Source: Endozoicomonas sp965232255 (GTDB lineage: Bacteria > Pseudomonadota > Gammaproteobacteria > Pseudomonadales > Endozoicomonadaceae). Taken from it: a stretch of DNA of 64,000 bases. Below the pieces are notes generated by a model. The model was not told the DNA's origin, made no database searches, and was given only the letters and a program-made list of their open reading frames with translations. Made by a program: the position numbers and the translations under genes. Location of the stretch: contig OZ246962.1 of assembly GCA_965232255.1 (NCBI GenBank), forward strand, positions 868,001 through 932,000. The letters are read 5' to 3'. How positions within the stretch are numbered: position 1 is the stretch's first letter; every line of letters begins with the position of its first letter. Shown in pieces: positions 57,145 to 64,000 of this stretch.

Positions 57145-57393
57145 ATGAAAAACAAACGTTTTATCGCCGGCGCCGTCTGTCCTGTCTGTGGTGCCATGGA
57201 TTCCATTCGTACCTTTCGCAGTGAAACACAGCAGGATTACCGTGAATGTGTTGACTGTGGTTTTACTGACGCCATGGAAGATGATCTGCGGCTGGAAGGC
57301 GATTTACCTGAAACACGAATTGCCAGAGAAGAGAGTGTGCTGGAAGAGCACACCGACGTGCTCCGGTTTGTCGATATCACCGATCAGCACTGA
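57145..57393 (+). CDS. yheV: YheV-family zinc-ribbon protein
   Basis: An 82-residue protein with two CxxC pairs (AVCPVCGAMD and ECVDCGFTD) forming a probable zinc ribbon, and the N-terminal KRFIAGAVCPVC shared with E. coli YheV. The ATG starting MKNKRFIAG was chosen over two upstream ATGs because it matches the family. It lies 111 bases after prlC and is convergent with the unrecognised 207-residue gene. Function unknown. Confidence 0.85.
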   Translation: MKNKRFIAGAVCPVCGAMDSIRTFRSETQQDYRECVDCGFTDAMEDDLRLEGDLPETRIAREESVLEEHTDVLRFVDITDQH

Positions 57394-57403
57394 ATCCGAT
57401 CAG

Positions 57404-58027
57404 TCAGGCCACAGTAGTGTTCTGAAGCTCAATGCCAAGGTTTTTGGCCACGCCATTTAACTCTGACCAGATTCTTTCCCATTGTTGTATGTCAGGAGGA
57501 CTGTTGATGCTGCCAAGTTGTCCAAGGCTTGTCGGCTGCGAGCGGATCAGCTGACTGACGATGCCATCGACGACGCTGTCGAGCTGATTGGCAAACTCCT
57601 CACCCAGCATAGCGTGAACGATCAGATTAGCTTGGGTCATGTCCAGAGAGATCAGTGGGAAACCAGTTGTGTCTGAATAAACATCAGCCACTTCCTCGAT
57701 TAGTCGGTGAGCGAAGTAGGCTTTATCGAGCAGCTCGTCAAGCCTAGCCTGGTCAATGATAAAATTCTCTACCGCAATATTCAGCAAAGGCGCCACAAGG
57801 TCGGCAATACCAACAGTACGAGACACTTCATCGAAGGTAGCCATAACATCAGGAACACTGTCGATGTAATCCATGGCAAAGGCCAGGAGGGTTTCAGAGG
57901 CACGATGCTCAGGCAGGGCAATCTCCCCGTGTAACGGCCCGGCAACAATAAGCTTTTGCAGGTAGTGACTCTTTTGTTCCAACTTATTGGCGTCGCGGAT
58001 TAATTTGCGGATTGCCTCAATGTCCAT
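57404..58027 (-). CDS. Hypothetical protein, unrecognised
   Basis: A 207-residue hydrophilic, Leu- and Ala-rich protein starting MDIEAIRKLIRDANKLEQ. No signal peptide, membrane segment, cysteine or metal motif was seen; the sequence suggests a helical bundle (IRDANKLEQKSHYLQ, LLDKAYFAHRLIEEVADVY). The ATG is preceded by CAGGGGAAA. It is convergent with yheV (ten-base gap) and divergent from coxB. I know no family for it. Confidence 0.6.
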   Translation of the reverse strand: MDIEAIRKLIRDANKLEQKSHYLQKLIVAGPLHGEIALPEHRASETLLAFAMDYIDSVPDVMATFDEVSRTVGIADLVAPLLNIAVENFIIDQARLDELLDKAYFAHRLIEEVADVYSDTTGFPLISLDMTQANLIVHAMLGEEFANQLDSVVDGIVSQLIRSQPTSLGQLGSINSPPDIQQWERIWSELNGVAKNLGIELQNTTVA

Positions 58028-58718
58028 AATTTTCCCCTGTTTGGCAAGAATCGTCAGTGCTGTAAATACTGACGATGAGCGTCCGATAAATTATTAAAAC
58101 CACAGTTATTTTGATAAAACAAGATGGAATAAAAAGATGCTTTGGTAAATACGTAGATTTCTGTCGGGAGCAAAAACGGGTATGCAATAGTAAAGTTGAT
58201 TTCCTGTTGATTGCTCATGTTGATTCGAACTGACAGGGATGTTTATAACCAGGGTATTCGTTTTTATACACCGTGTTGTTTAATGGTTTTGTAGAACTAT
58301 ACTCTTGTGACGATTATTGTCAGACAGGATGTATTCTGCTCGAAATGGTTTATCGATAGTGTTTGATTTGCAGCTGCACGCAGGTCTTGGTTATATGTTT
58401 GTTCTTGATTAGAGGTGGTGGAGTTTTTCAGGTCAGATAAATAAAAATCGCTTATACCCAGTGAACAGTGAATCTACGCAGTGTTTTGCTGCGTAAGCCA
58501 GACAAGCCGGTTTCATGAAGTGGGGTAGTGATGATAGGCGTTCGTAACCACGTCGGACCAGTGGACAGGTCGCCGTCATGCAGCTGGCAGCTCTTTGGTC
58601 TGTGGCTCCGTTGTCAGTCATGCCTCTAAGTAGTAAAGCAACGCAGCAAGTCTGCACAATGATAATAAGAAGTCTCCGCCTTGGTTGGCGGGAAACTTGG
58701 GGATGCAAGGGAATAACG
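58028..58718. other. Long intergenic region before coxB
   Basis: About 690 bases between divergent genes. It is A/T-rich over 58060-58440. A possible promoter TTGTTT-16-TATACT lies at 58276-58303 and would give coxB a leader of about 400 bases. The open frames in it have no plausible products. No riboswitch or RNA gene was recognised. Confidence 0.5.
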
Positions 58719-59903
58719 ATGCAACAGGCGAAATCTCTCTTTCTTCTTCTTGCAGGACTGGCGGTAGCGGGTAATGGCCGTGCTGCGTGGGAAGTTAACA
58801 TGACCGAGGGGGTTACAGCGGTCAGTCGTAATATTTACGGTCTTCACATGACCATCATGGCAATTTGTGCCGTTATTGGTGTGATTGTCTTCAGTGTCAT
58901 GTTTTATTCCATTTTCAAGCATCGTAAATCCAAAGGTGCTGTTCCCCAGCAATTCCATGAAAGCACACTGGTAGAAATTGTCTGGACGTCAATTCCGTTT
59001 CTAATCCTGGTACTGATGGCCATTCCTGCTACCAAAACACTGGTAGATATTTACGATACTGATGAAGCGGAAGTGGATATCAAAATTACCGGTTACCAAT
59101 GGAAGTGGCAGTACGAATATCTGGGCGAAGACATATCATTTTTCAGTAATCTGAGCACTCCTATCGAGCAGATCCAAAATGTTCGCAATAAAAACCCCAA
59201 TTACCTGCTGGAGGTGGATGAACCGCTGGTATTGCCAGTGGGTAAAAAGGTACGTTTCCTGGTCACGGCTGCTGATGTGATTCACTCCTGGTGGGTACCA
59301 GCTCTTGCTGTTAAACGTGATGCCATTCCGGGCTTTATCAACGAGGCCTGGACTAATATCGATGTCCCCGGCACCTATCGCGGTCAATGCGCCGAACTGT
59401 GCGGCAAGAACCACGCTTATATGCCCATTGTCGTCGAAGCCAAGTCTGAGGAAGAATTCGAGCAGTGGCTGCTGGATAAAAAAGCGCAGGCAGCCAAAGA
59501 GCGCGAATTGACCGATAAGGTGTGGAGTATGGACGAGCTGATGGTGCGTGGTGAGCAGGTCTACAATAAGGTCTGTGCCGTTTGTCATCAACCCAATGGC
59601 ACTGGCATGCCTCCCATCTTTCCAGCACTCAAGGACAGCCCAATGGCCACTGAGGCAGACCAGATCGGTGCTCATGTGGATATCGTCATGAACGGTAAAA
59701 AAGGCTCTGCCATGCAGGCATTTGCCGGGCAGCTCAGCGAAGTTGATATTGCTGCTGTCATCACCTACGAACGCAATGCCTGGGGCAACAACACCGGTGA
59801 GATGGTCACTCCAAAAGAGATTGTTGAATACAAGAAAACTGGTGAGTACACGCAAGATCCCGCCAGGCAGACCATGCCCGATAACCAACAGGCGAGCCTG
59901 TGA
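58719..59903 (+). CDS. coxB: Cytochrome c oxidase subunit II with cytochrome c domain
   Basis: A 394-residue subunit II of an aa3/caa3-type oxidase. Signal or first membrane segment MQQAKSLFLLLAGLAVAG; two membrane helices (about 35-60 and 80-100); the periplasmic cupredoxin domain with the CuA site C224, C228 and H232 in CAELCGKNHAYM and VIHSWWVPALAVK; then a C-terminal cytochrome c domain with C286-A-V-C289-H290 and GTGMPPIFPAL. The start with AAGGGA before it was chosen over an upstream frame. Overlaps nothing; coxA follows after 11 bases. Confidence 0.95.
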   Translation: MQQAKSLFLLLAGLAVAGNGRAAWEVNMTEGVTAVSRNIYGLHMTIMAICAVIGVIVFSVMFYSIFKHRKSKGAVPQQFHESTLVEIVWTSIPFLILVLMAIPATKTLVDIYDTDEAEVDIKITGYQWKWQYEYLGEDISFFSNLSTPIEQIQNVRNKNPNYLLEVDEPLVLPVGKKVRFLVTAADVIHSWWVPALAVKRDAIPGFINEAWTNIDVPGTYRGQCAELCGKNHAYMPIVVEAKSEEEFEQWLLDKKAQAAKERELTDKVWSMDELMVRGEQVYNKVCAVCHQPNGTGMPPIFPALKDSPMATEADQIGAHVDIVMNGKKGSAMQAFAGQLSEVDIAAVITYERNAWGNNTGEMVTPKEIVEYKKTGEYTQDPARQTMPDNQQASL

Positions 59904-59914
59904 GGAGCCCAGAA

Positions 59915-61513
59915 ATGTCCACAGTAACCGATTCTGTTGCAGATGGTGTTAAGGTTCATGAGGATCAACACGGACCAGCCAAAGGCTTGATGCGCTGGGT
60001 GCTGACCACTAACCACAAAGACATTGGCTCCATGTATCTGTGGTTCAGTTTTGCCATGTTTCTGACCGGTGGCGCCATGGCCATGATCATTCGTGCCGAA
60101 CTGTTTCAGCCCGGATTGCAGATTGTGGAGCCGGGCTTCTTTAACCAGATGACCACCATGCATGGTTTGATCATGGTATTCGGTGCAGTGATGCCGGCCT
60201 TTGTTGGTCTGGCAAACTGGATGATCCCGATGATGATCGGTGCACCAGATATGGCCATGCCACGCATGAACAACTGGAGTTTCTGGATTCTGCCATTTGC
60301 TGCCGTGATGCTGATCAGTACCCTGTTTATGGAAGGCGGCGGTCCCAATTTTGGCTGGACCTTCTATGCACCGCTATCCACCGATTATGCCCCGCCATCA
60401 ACCACCTTCTTTATCTTTGCCATCCATATGCTGGGGATATCCTCCATCATGGGAGCGATTAACATCATCGCAACCATTCTCAATCTGCGTGCTCCTGGCA
60501 TGACCATGATGAAGATGCCGCTGTTTGTCTGGACCTGGCTAATCACGGCCTATCTCCTTATTGCTGTCATGCCGGTGCTGGCTGGTGCAGTGACCATGAT
60601 GCTGATGGACATCCATTTTGGCACCAGCTTCTTCAATGCCGGTGGTGGTGGGGACCCAGTGCTGTTCCAGCACATCTTCTGGTTCTTTGGCCACCCCGAA
60701 GTGTACATTATGATTCTGCCCTCCTTCGGTATTGTCTCGGCCATCATTCCAGCCTTTGCCCGCAAGCACCTGTTTGGCTACACCTCCATGGTTTATGCCA
60801 CCGCCAGTATTGCCTTTTTGTCATTTCTTGTCTGGGCACACCACATGTTCACCGTCGGTATGCCATTGATCGGTGAGCTGTTCTTTATGTATGCCACCAT
60901 GCTGATTGCCGTACCCACCGGAGTGAAGGTGTTTAACTGGGTGACCACCATGTTCCGCGGCTCCATGACCTTTGAGGCGCCGATGCTTTTCTCCACCGCT
61001 TTTGTGGTGCTCTTTACTATTGGTGGCTTTTCCGGTTTGATGCTCGCCATTGCACCCGCTGACTTCCAATATCACGACACTTATTTTGTCGTAGCTCATT
61101 TTCACTACGTGCTGGTGCCCGGAGCTATTTTCGCCATCTTTGCAGCAACCTACTACTGGCTGCCCAAGTGGACTGGTCATATGTACGACGAGACGCTGGC
61201 CAAAGTGCACTTTTGGTTGTCGTTTATCGGTATGAACCTGACGTTCTTCCCCATGCATTTTGTTGGGCTGGCCGGTATGCCCCGGCGGATTCCAGATTAC
61301 GCCTTGCAGTTTGCCAACTTCAATGAAATTTCCAGCATTGGCGGCTTTTTGTTTGGCACCACTCAGCTCCTTTTCCTGTTCATCATTATCAAATGCATCC
61401 GGGGTGGCGAAAAAGCACCAGCTAAGCCCTGGGAAGGCGCTGAAGGACTGGAGTGGAGCGTACCGTCACCAGCGCCTTATCACACCTTTACCACACCACC
61501 GGATGTGAAGTAG
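59915..61513 (+). CDS. coxA: Cytochrome c oxidase subunit I
   Basis: The 532-residue haem-copper core with 12 membrane helices. Ligand motifs: WFFGHPEVYIMILPSFG (CuB His with the cross-linked Tyr region), HHMFTVG, and HDTYFVVAHFHYVLVPGA (haem a and a3 ligands). MTTMHGLIMVFGAVMP carries the first haem a ligand. The ATG with GAGGAG eight bases upstream was used; a GTG 15 bases earlier would overlap coxB. Confidence 0.98.
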   Translation: MSTVTDSVADGVKVHEDQHGPAKGLMRWVLTTNHKDIGSMYLWFSFAMFLTGGAMAMIIRAELFQPGLQIVEPGFFNQMTTMHGLIMVFGAVMPAFVGLANWMIPMMIGAPDMAMPRMNNWSFWILPFAAVMLISTLFMEGGGPNFGWTFYAPLSTDYAPPSTTFFIFAIHMLGISSIMGAINIIATILNLRAPGMTMMKMPLFVWTWLITAYLLIAVMPVLAGAVTMMLMDIHFGTSFFNAGGGGDPVLFQHIFWFFGHPEVYIMILPSFGIVSAIIPAFARKHLFGYTSMVYATASIAFLSFLVWAHHMFTVGMPLIGELFFMYATMLIAVPTGVKVFNWVTTMFRGSMTFEAPMLFSTAFVVLFTIGGFSGLMLAIAPADFQYHDTYFVVAHFHYVLVPGAIFAIFAATYYWLPKWTGHMYDETLAKVHFWLSFIGMNLTFFPMHFVGLAGMPRRIPDYALQFANFNEISSIGGFLFGTTQLLFLFIIIKCIRGGEKAPAKPWEGAEGLEWSVPSPAPYHTFTTPPDVK

Positions 61514-61529
61514 ACAGCAGGAGCGAGAT

Positions 61530-62090
61530 ATGAGCGATCGGGTGAATACACCGCAAACGGTTGAGCGATCAACCCGTCGGACTGTTATTCGCTCAATCCT
61601 CGTGGCCTGCGGCATGTTCGCCTTCGGCTTTGCCTTAGTGCCGCTGTACAACGTCTTTTGCCAAGTGACCGGCCTCAATGGCAAGACCGACCCGGACCCC
61701 TACTTGTACAAAGCGGCTGAAGCCAAAGTGGATAGCAGTCGCAACATCAAGGTGCAGTTTGTTGCCACAAAAAACGCCGGCATGACCTGGGATTTCTCCC
61801 CCAGCACACCTCAAGTGACTGTCCATCCTGGCGAGCCAGGCTTACTGACCTTTGTTGCTAAAAATCCAACCGACAAAAGAATGATTGGTCAGGCCATTCC
61901 CAGCGTGACCCCCTTTGAGGCGACTAACTATCTGCACAAGGTAGAGTGCTTCTGCTTTACCACTCAGACCCTTGAGGCTGGGGAAGAAAAGGTAATGCCA
62001 TTGCGGATCATCGTCGATCAGGACCTGCCAAAACACATAAAAAAACTAACTTTGTCATACACACTGTTTGACGTTACCCACATGTATTGA
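61530..62090 (+). CDS. ctaG: Cytochrome c oxidase assembly protein CtaG/Cox11
   Basis: A 186-residue membrane-anchored copper chaperone that delivers CuB to subunit I. One N-terminal helix (SILVACGMFAFGFALVPLYN) is followed by VFCQVTGLNGKT, and the copper-binding pair lies in VECFCFTTQTLEAGE. It lies between coxA (16 bases) and coxC, the usual order. Confidence 0.95.
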   Translation: MSDRVNTPQTVERSTRRTVIRSILVACGMFAFGFALVPLYNVFCQVTGLNGKTDPDPYLYKAAEAKVDSSRNIKVQFVATKNAGMTWDFSPSTPQVTVHPGEPGLLTFVAKNPTDKRMIGQAIPSVTPFEATNYLHKVECFCFTTQTLEAGEEKVMPLRIIVDQDLPKHIKKLTLSYTLFDVTHMY

Positions 62091-62142
62091 ATATCTGCGG
62101 GAGAGTTAGGGTCGTGCTCTCTGGCAAAGGAGAAAAAACGTT

Positions 62143-63033
62143 ATGGCTAACGAAGGTTCCTACTATGTTCCGGCCCAGAGCAAGTGGCCGATTATTGCCT
62201 CCATTGGCCTGTTTTTAACGCTGCTCGGCGCCGGTATGATGATGAATGATATGTCTGCTGGCGTGAAGGACTCCAGTGCCCACTATGTATTTTACACCGG
62301 CGGCTTGTTGATGGCCTGGATGCTCTTTGGCTGGTTTGGCAATGTTATCCACGAATCCCGTTCCGGCCTCTACAGTGCCCAAATGGATAGAACGTTCCGC
62401 TGGGGTATGTTCTGGTTTATTTTTTCCGAGGTAATGTTTTTTGGTGCTCTGTTTGGAACACTGTTTTACGTGCGGGTTCTGGCAGTGCCATGGCTGGCCG
62501 GAGAAGGTGATGGAGCAATGACTCATGAGCTGCTCTGGCCGGAGTTTGCTGCCCAGTGGCCATTGATGGTTAATCCGGACAATGCTCTTTTTGTCGGCGC
62601 TGCCGATGTGGTTGATCCCTTTCATTTGCCCCTACTCAATACTCTGCTATTAGTAGCATCGAGCATCACCCTCACTCTGGCCCACCATGCTCTAAGGGCT
62701 AATAATCGCATAAGAATTAAACAGTGGTTGCTGGCCACACTGGTACTTGGCACCGCCTTCCTATTTTTTCAGGCTGCTGAGTACATTGAGGCCTACCATG
62801 AACTGGGACTGACATTGAGTGCCGGTATCTACGGCTCAACCTTCTTCTTACTGACCGGTTTCCACGGTGCTCACGTCACACTGGGCGCGATCATGCTGGC
62901 GATTATGCTGGTACGGGTTCACAAAGGACATTTTGAGGCGGACAACCACTTCGGCTTTGAAGCCGCTAGCTGGTACTGGCATTTTGTCGATGTGGTGTGG
63001 GTTGGACTGTTTATCTTTGTTTACTTGGTATAA
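62143..63033 (+). CDS. coxC: Cytochrome c oxidase subunit III
   Basis: A 296-residue membrane subunit with seven predicted helices. SKWPIIASIGLFLTLLGAG at the N terminus, MFWFIFSEVMFFGALFG, and the C-terminal GFHGAHVTLGAIML and AASWYWHFVDVVWVGLFIFVY are family hallmarks. Its stop is directly followed by the stop of the convergent DUF2909 gene. Confidence 0.96.
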   Translation: MANEGSYYVPAQSKWPIIASIGLFLTLLGAGMMMNDMSAGVKDSSAHYVFYTGGLLMAWMLFGWFGNVIHESRSGLYSAQMDRTFRWGMFWFIFSEVMFFGALFGTLFYVRVLAVPWLAGEGDGAMTHELLWPEFAAQWPLMVNPDNALFVGAADVVDPFHLPLLNTLLLVASSITLTLAHHALRANNRIRIKQWLLATLVLGTAFLFFQAAEYIEAYHELGLTLSAGIYGSTFFLLTGFHGAHVTLGAIMLAIMLVRVHKGHFEADNHFGFEAASWYWHFVDVVWVGLFIFVYLV

Positions 63034-63249
63034 CTAGCGGTATAACCACGGTGCCTGACTGTGGATGTCTCCATGCATCCACGCAATAACAATAATGACC
63101 ATGATCAGAACAGTTAAGCTGATCCTGACTTTCAGGGAGTTTAACAATTTCGCTGAGCTTTTTTTCTCAGTCAGCAAGAAGTAGAAACCAGTCCCCAAGC
63201 TGGCTACAACACCAATAAAAAGCGCAATAACGACGAATTGTATCCACAT
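63034..63249 (-). CDS. DUF2909-family twin-transmembrane protein
   Basis: A 71-residue protein of two membrane helices (about 4-26 and 45-60) joined by a short loop with TEKKSSAKLLNSLKVRIS. This small protein is found in cox clusters of Pseudomonas and relatives, between coxC and the SURF1 gene, often on the opposite strand as here. A role in oxidase assembly is inferred from context only. Confidence 0.85.
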   Translation of the reverse strand: MWIQFVVIALFIGVVASLGTGFYFLLTEKKSSAKLLNSLKVRISLTVLIMVIIVIAWMHGDIHSQAPWLYR

Positions 63250-63332
63250 ATGCCTGGTCCGGGAAAGTTACCTACAGATCGCTCAGTAATGCTTATTTTT
63301 TCCTACATTAGCACACGCAGAATGATCATCCG

Positions 63333-64000
63333 ATGTTTGCATTCAGAGTAAAGCTCACTGTGCTCGTACTGGTCTTATTGCCGATCCTGCTGATGCTCGG
63401 ATTTTGGCAGCTCGACCGGTACGAGCAAAAATTGTCTCTGGAGCAGGCTTATGAGACCAGGCGTGCTCTTAAGCCCTTCACACTTGGTGAACTCAGGCTC
63501 CAGCCAGATCCGCTCTACATGCCCCTTACGATTAGTGGGCGATTTGACCGCAATCGTTATTTTTTGCTGGATAACCAGGTTTTTCAGGGTGAGGCCGGAT
63601 ACGAGTTGTATATGCCATTTTTGACGGATGAAGGGCAATGGCTGTTGGTGAACAGAGGATGGATTCCCGCCGGACAACGCCAGCAACTACCGAATGTGAT
63701 CACCGATTCGGCTCATCTGGTATTGACCGGCTTTGCGTATAAGCCGCTGGGTAAACCCTTCATGTTGGCGGAGGATGCTTGGCTCGAAGGCTGGCCAAAA
63801 CGCATTCAGGCGTACAATCAGAATAAAATCGCCAAAGCGCTTGAGCAGTCGATGCCAGATTTTTACCTGGTGCTCGGAGCCGGGCAGGCTGAGCAATTTC
63901 GCCCAATGGTGGTTAATCTGAAGTCCGACAGGCATATGGGGTATGCCGTACAGTGGTTTGCCATGGCGCTGGTGATGTTGTTGCTGTACGGCTTTCACAT
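63333..64000 (+). CDS. SURF1-family oxidase assembly protein (partial, 3' end missing)
   Basis: The first 222 codons of a SURF1 (Shy1) protein, continuing past the window end. The N-terminal membrane helix LTVLVLVLLPILLMLGFWQL carries the diagnostic GFWQLxRxxxK pattern; LLVNRGWIPAG is the SURF1 core motif; the second, C-terminal helix begins YAVQWFAMALVML, so only a few residues are missing. SURF1 inserts haem a into subunit I. The gene is divergent from the DUF2909 gene. Confidence 0.92.
   Translation, partial: MFAFRVKLTVLVLVLLPILLMLGFWQLDRYEQKLSLEQAYETRRALKPFTLGELRLQPDPLYMPLTISGRFDRNRYFLLDNQVFQGEAGYELYMPFLTDEGQWLLVNRGWIPAGQRQQLPNVITDSAHLVLTGFAYKPLGKPFMLAEDAWLEGWPKRIQAYNQNKIAKALEQSMPDFYLVLGAGQAEQFRPMVVNLKSDRHMGYAVQWFAMALVMLLLYGFH

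Noticed and set aside
58433..58801. A 122-codon minus-strand frame upstream of coxB
   Set aside because: It overlaps the coxB start, has an Arg/Cys-rich composition and no ribosome-binding site or family.

Overview
The window is chromosomal DNA of a gammaproteobacterium and carries the replication-origin neighbourhood: dnaA-dnaN-recF-gyrB on one side and rpmH-rnpA-yidD-yidC-mnmE-mnmG on the other. Gene content and order (prlC next to yheV and a gamma-carbonic-anhydrase gene, the cox cluster with a DUF2909 gene and SURF1, the dsbA/EEP pair) resemble the Pseudomonas/Oceanospirillales side of the class. The 16S sequence looks like a marine Oceanospirillales lineage, perhaps near Hahellaceae or Endozoicomonadaceae; that is inference from memory, not a computed placement.

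Layout. 1-2010: 5' end of mrcB (PBP1b), a lone TfoX C-terminal domain gene, moeB-like and gcvH. 2346-10360: a secreted S8 protease, then a tight operon of TonB-dependent receptor, YfiR-like periplasmic protein and hybrid histidine kinase. The kinase ends exactly where a decayed dsbA begins, and an EEP-family hydrolase gene follows. 10440-16010: one rRNA operon on the minus strand (tandem promoters, 16S, tRNA-free spacer, 23S, 5S, terminator) with RNase III-type processing stems visible around 16S and 23S. 16121-16169: a perfect 7 x 7 bp tandem repeat.

16233-24420 (minus): parB, parA, rsmG, a YiiX-like cysteine hydrolase, aroE, hemF, tsaC, dprA and a LysM protein. 24512-30407 (plus): def, fmt, rsmB, trkA, trkH. 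30404-31900 (minus): a gene that I read as an edema-factor/ExoY-type nucleotidyl cyclase toxin, wedged between trkH and glyQ and overlapping the trkH stop codon. 32185-36655 (plus): glyQ, glyS, gmhB, plsC. 36763-43798 (minus): gmhA, gyrB, recF, dnaN, dnaA. 43799-44504: five perfect DnaA boxes beside an AT-rich tract, the likely oriC. 44505-53232 (plus): rpmH, rnpA, yidD, yidC, a FimV/LysM repeat protein, mnmE, a second DnaA-box region, mnmG. 53296-58027: marC, a small ORF, a gamma-carbonic anhydrase, prlC, yheV and an unrecognised 207-residue protein. 58719-64000: aa3-type cytochrome c oxidase genes coxB (with a fused cytochrome c domain), coxA, ctaG, coxC, a DUF2909 gene and a truncated SURF1 gene.

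Most of the window is core housekeeping. The parts that stand out are the ExoY/edema-factor-like cyclase, the receptor-YfiR-kinase operon abutting a broken dsbA, the five-repeat FimV-like protein in the yidC-mnmE interval, separation of mnmG from rsmG-parAB by over 30 kb, the heptamer array upstream of the rRNA promoters, and two DnaA-box clusters. I saw no tRNA gene, insertion sequence with a transposase, prophage or CRISPR array.
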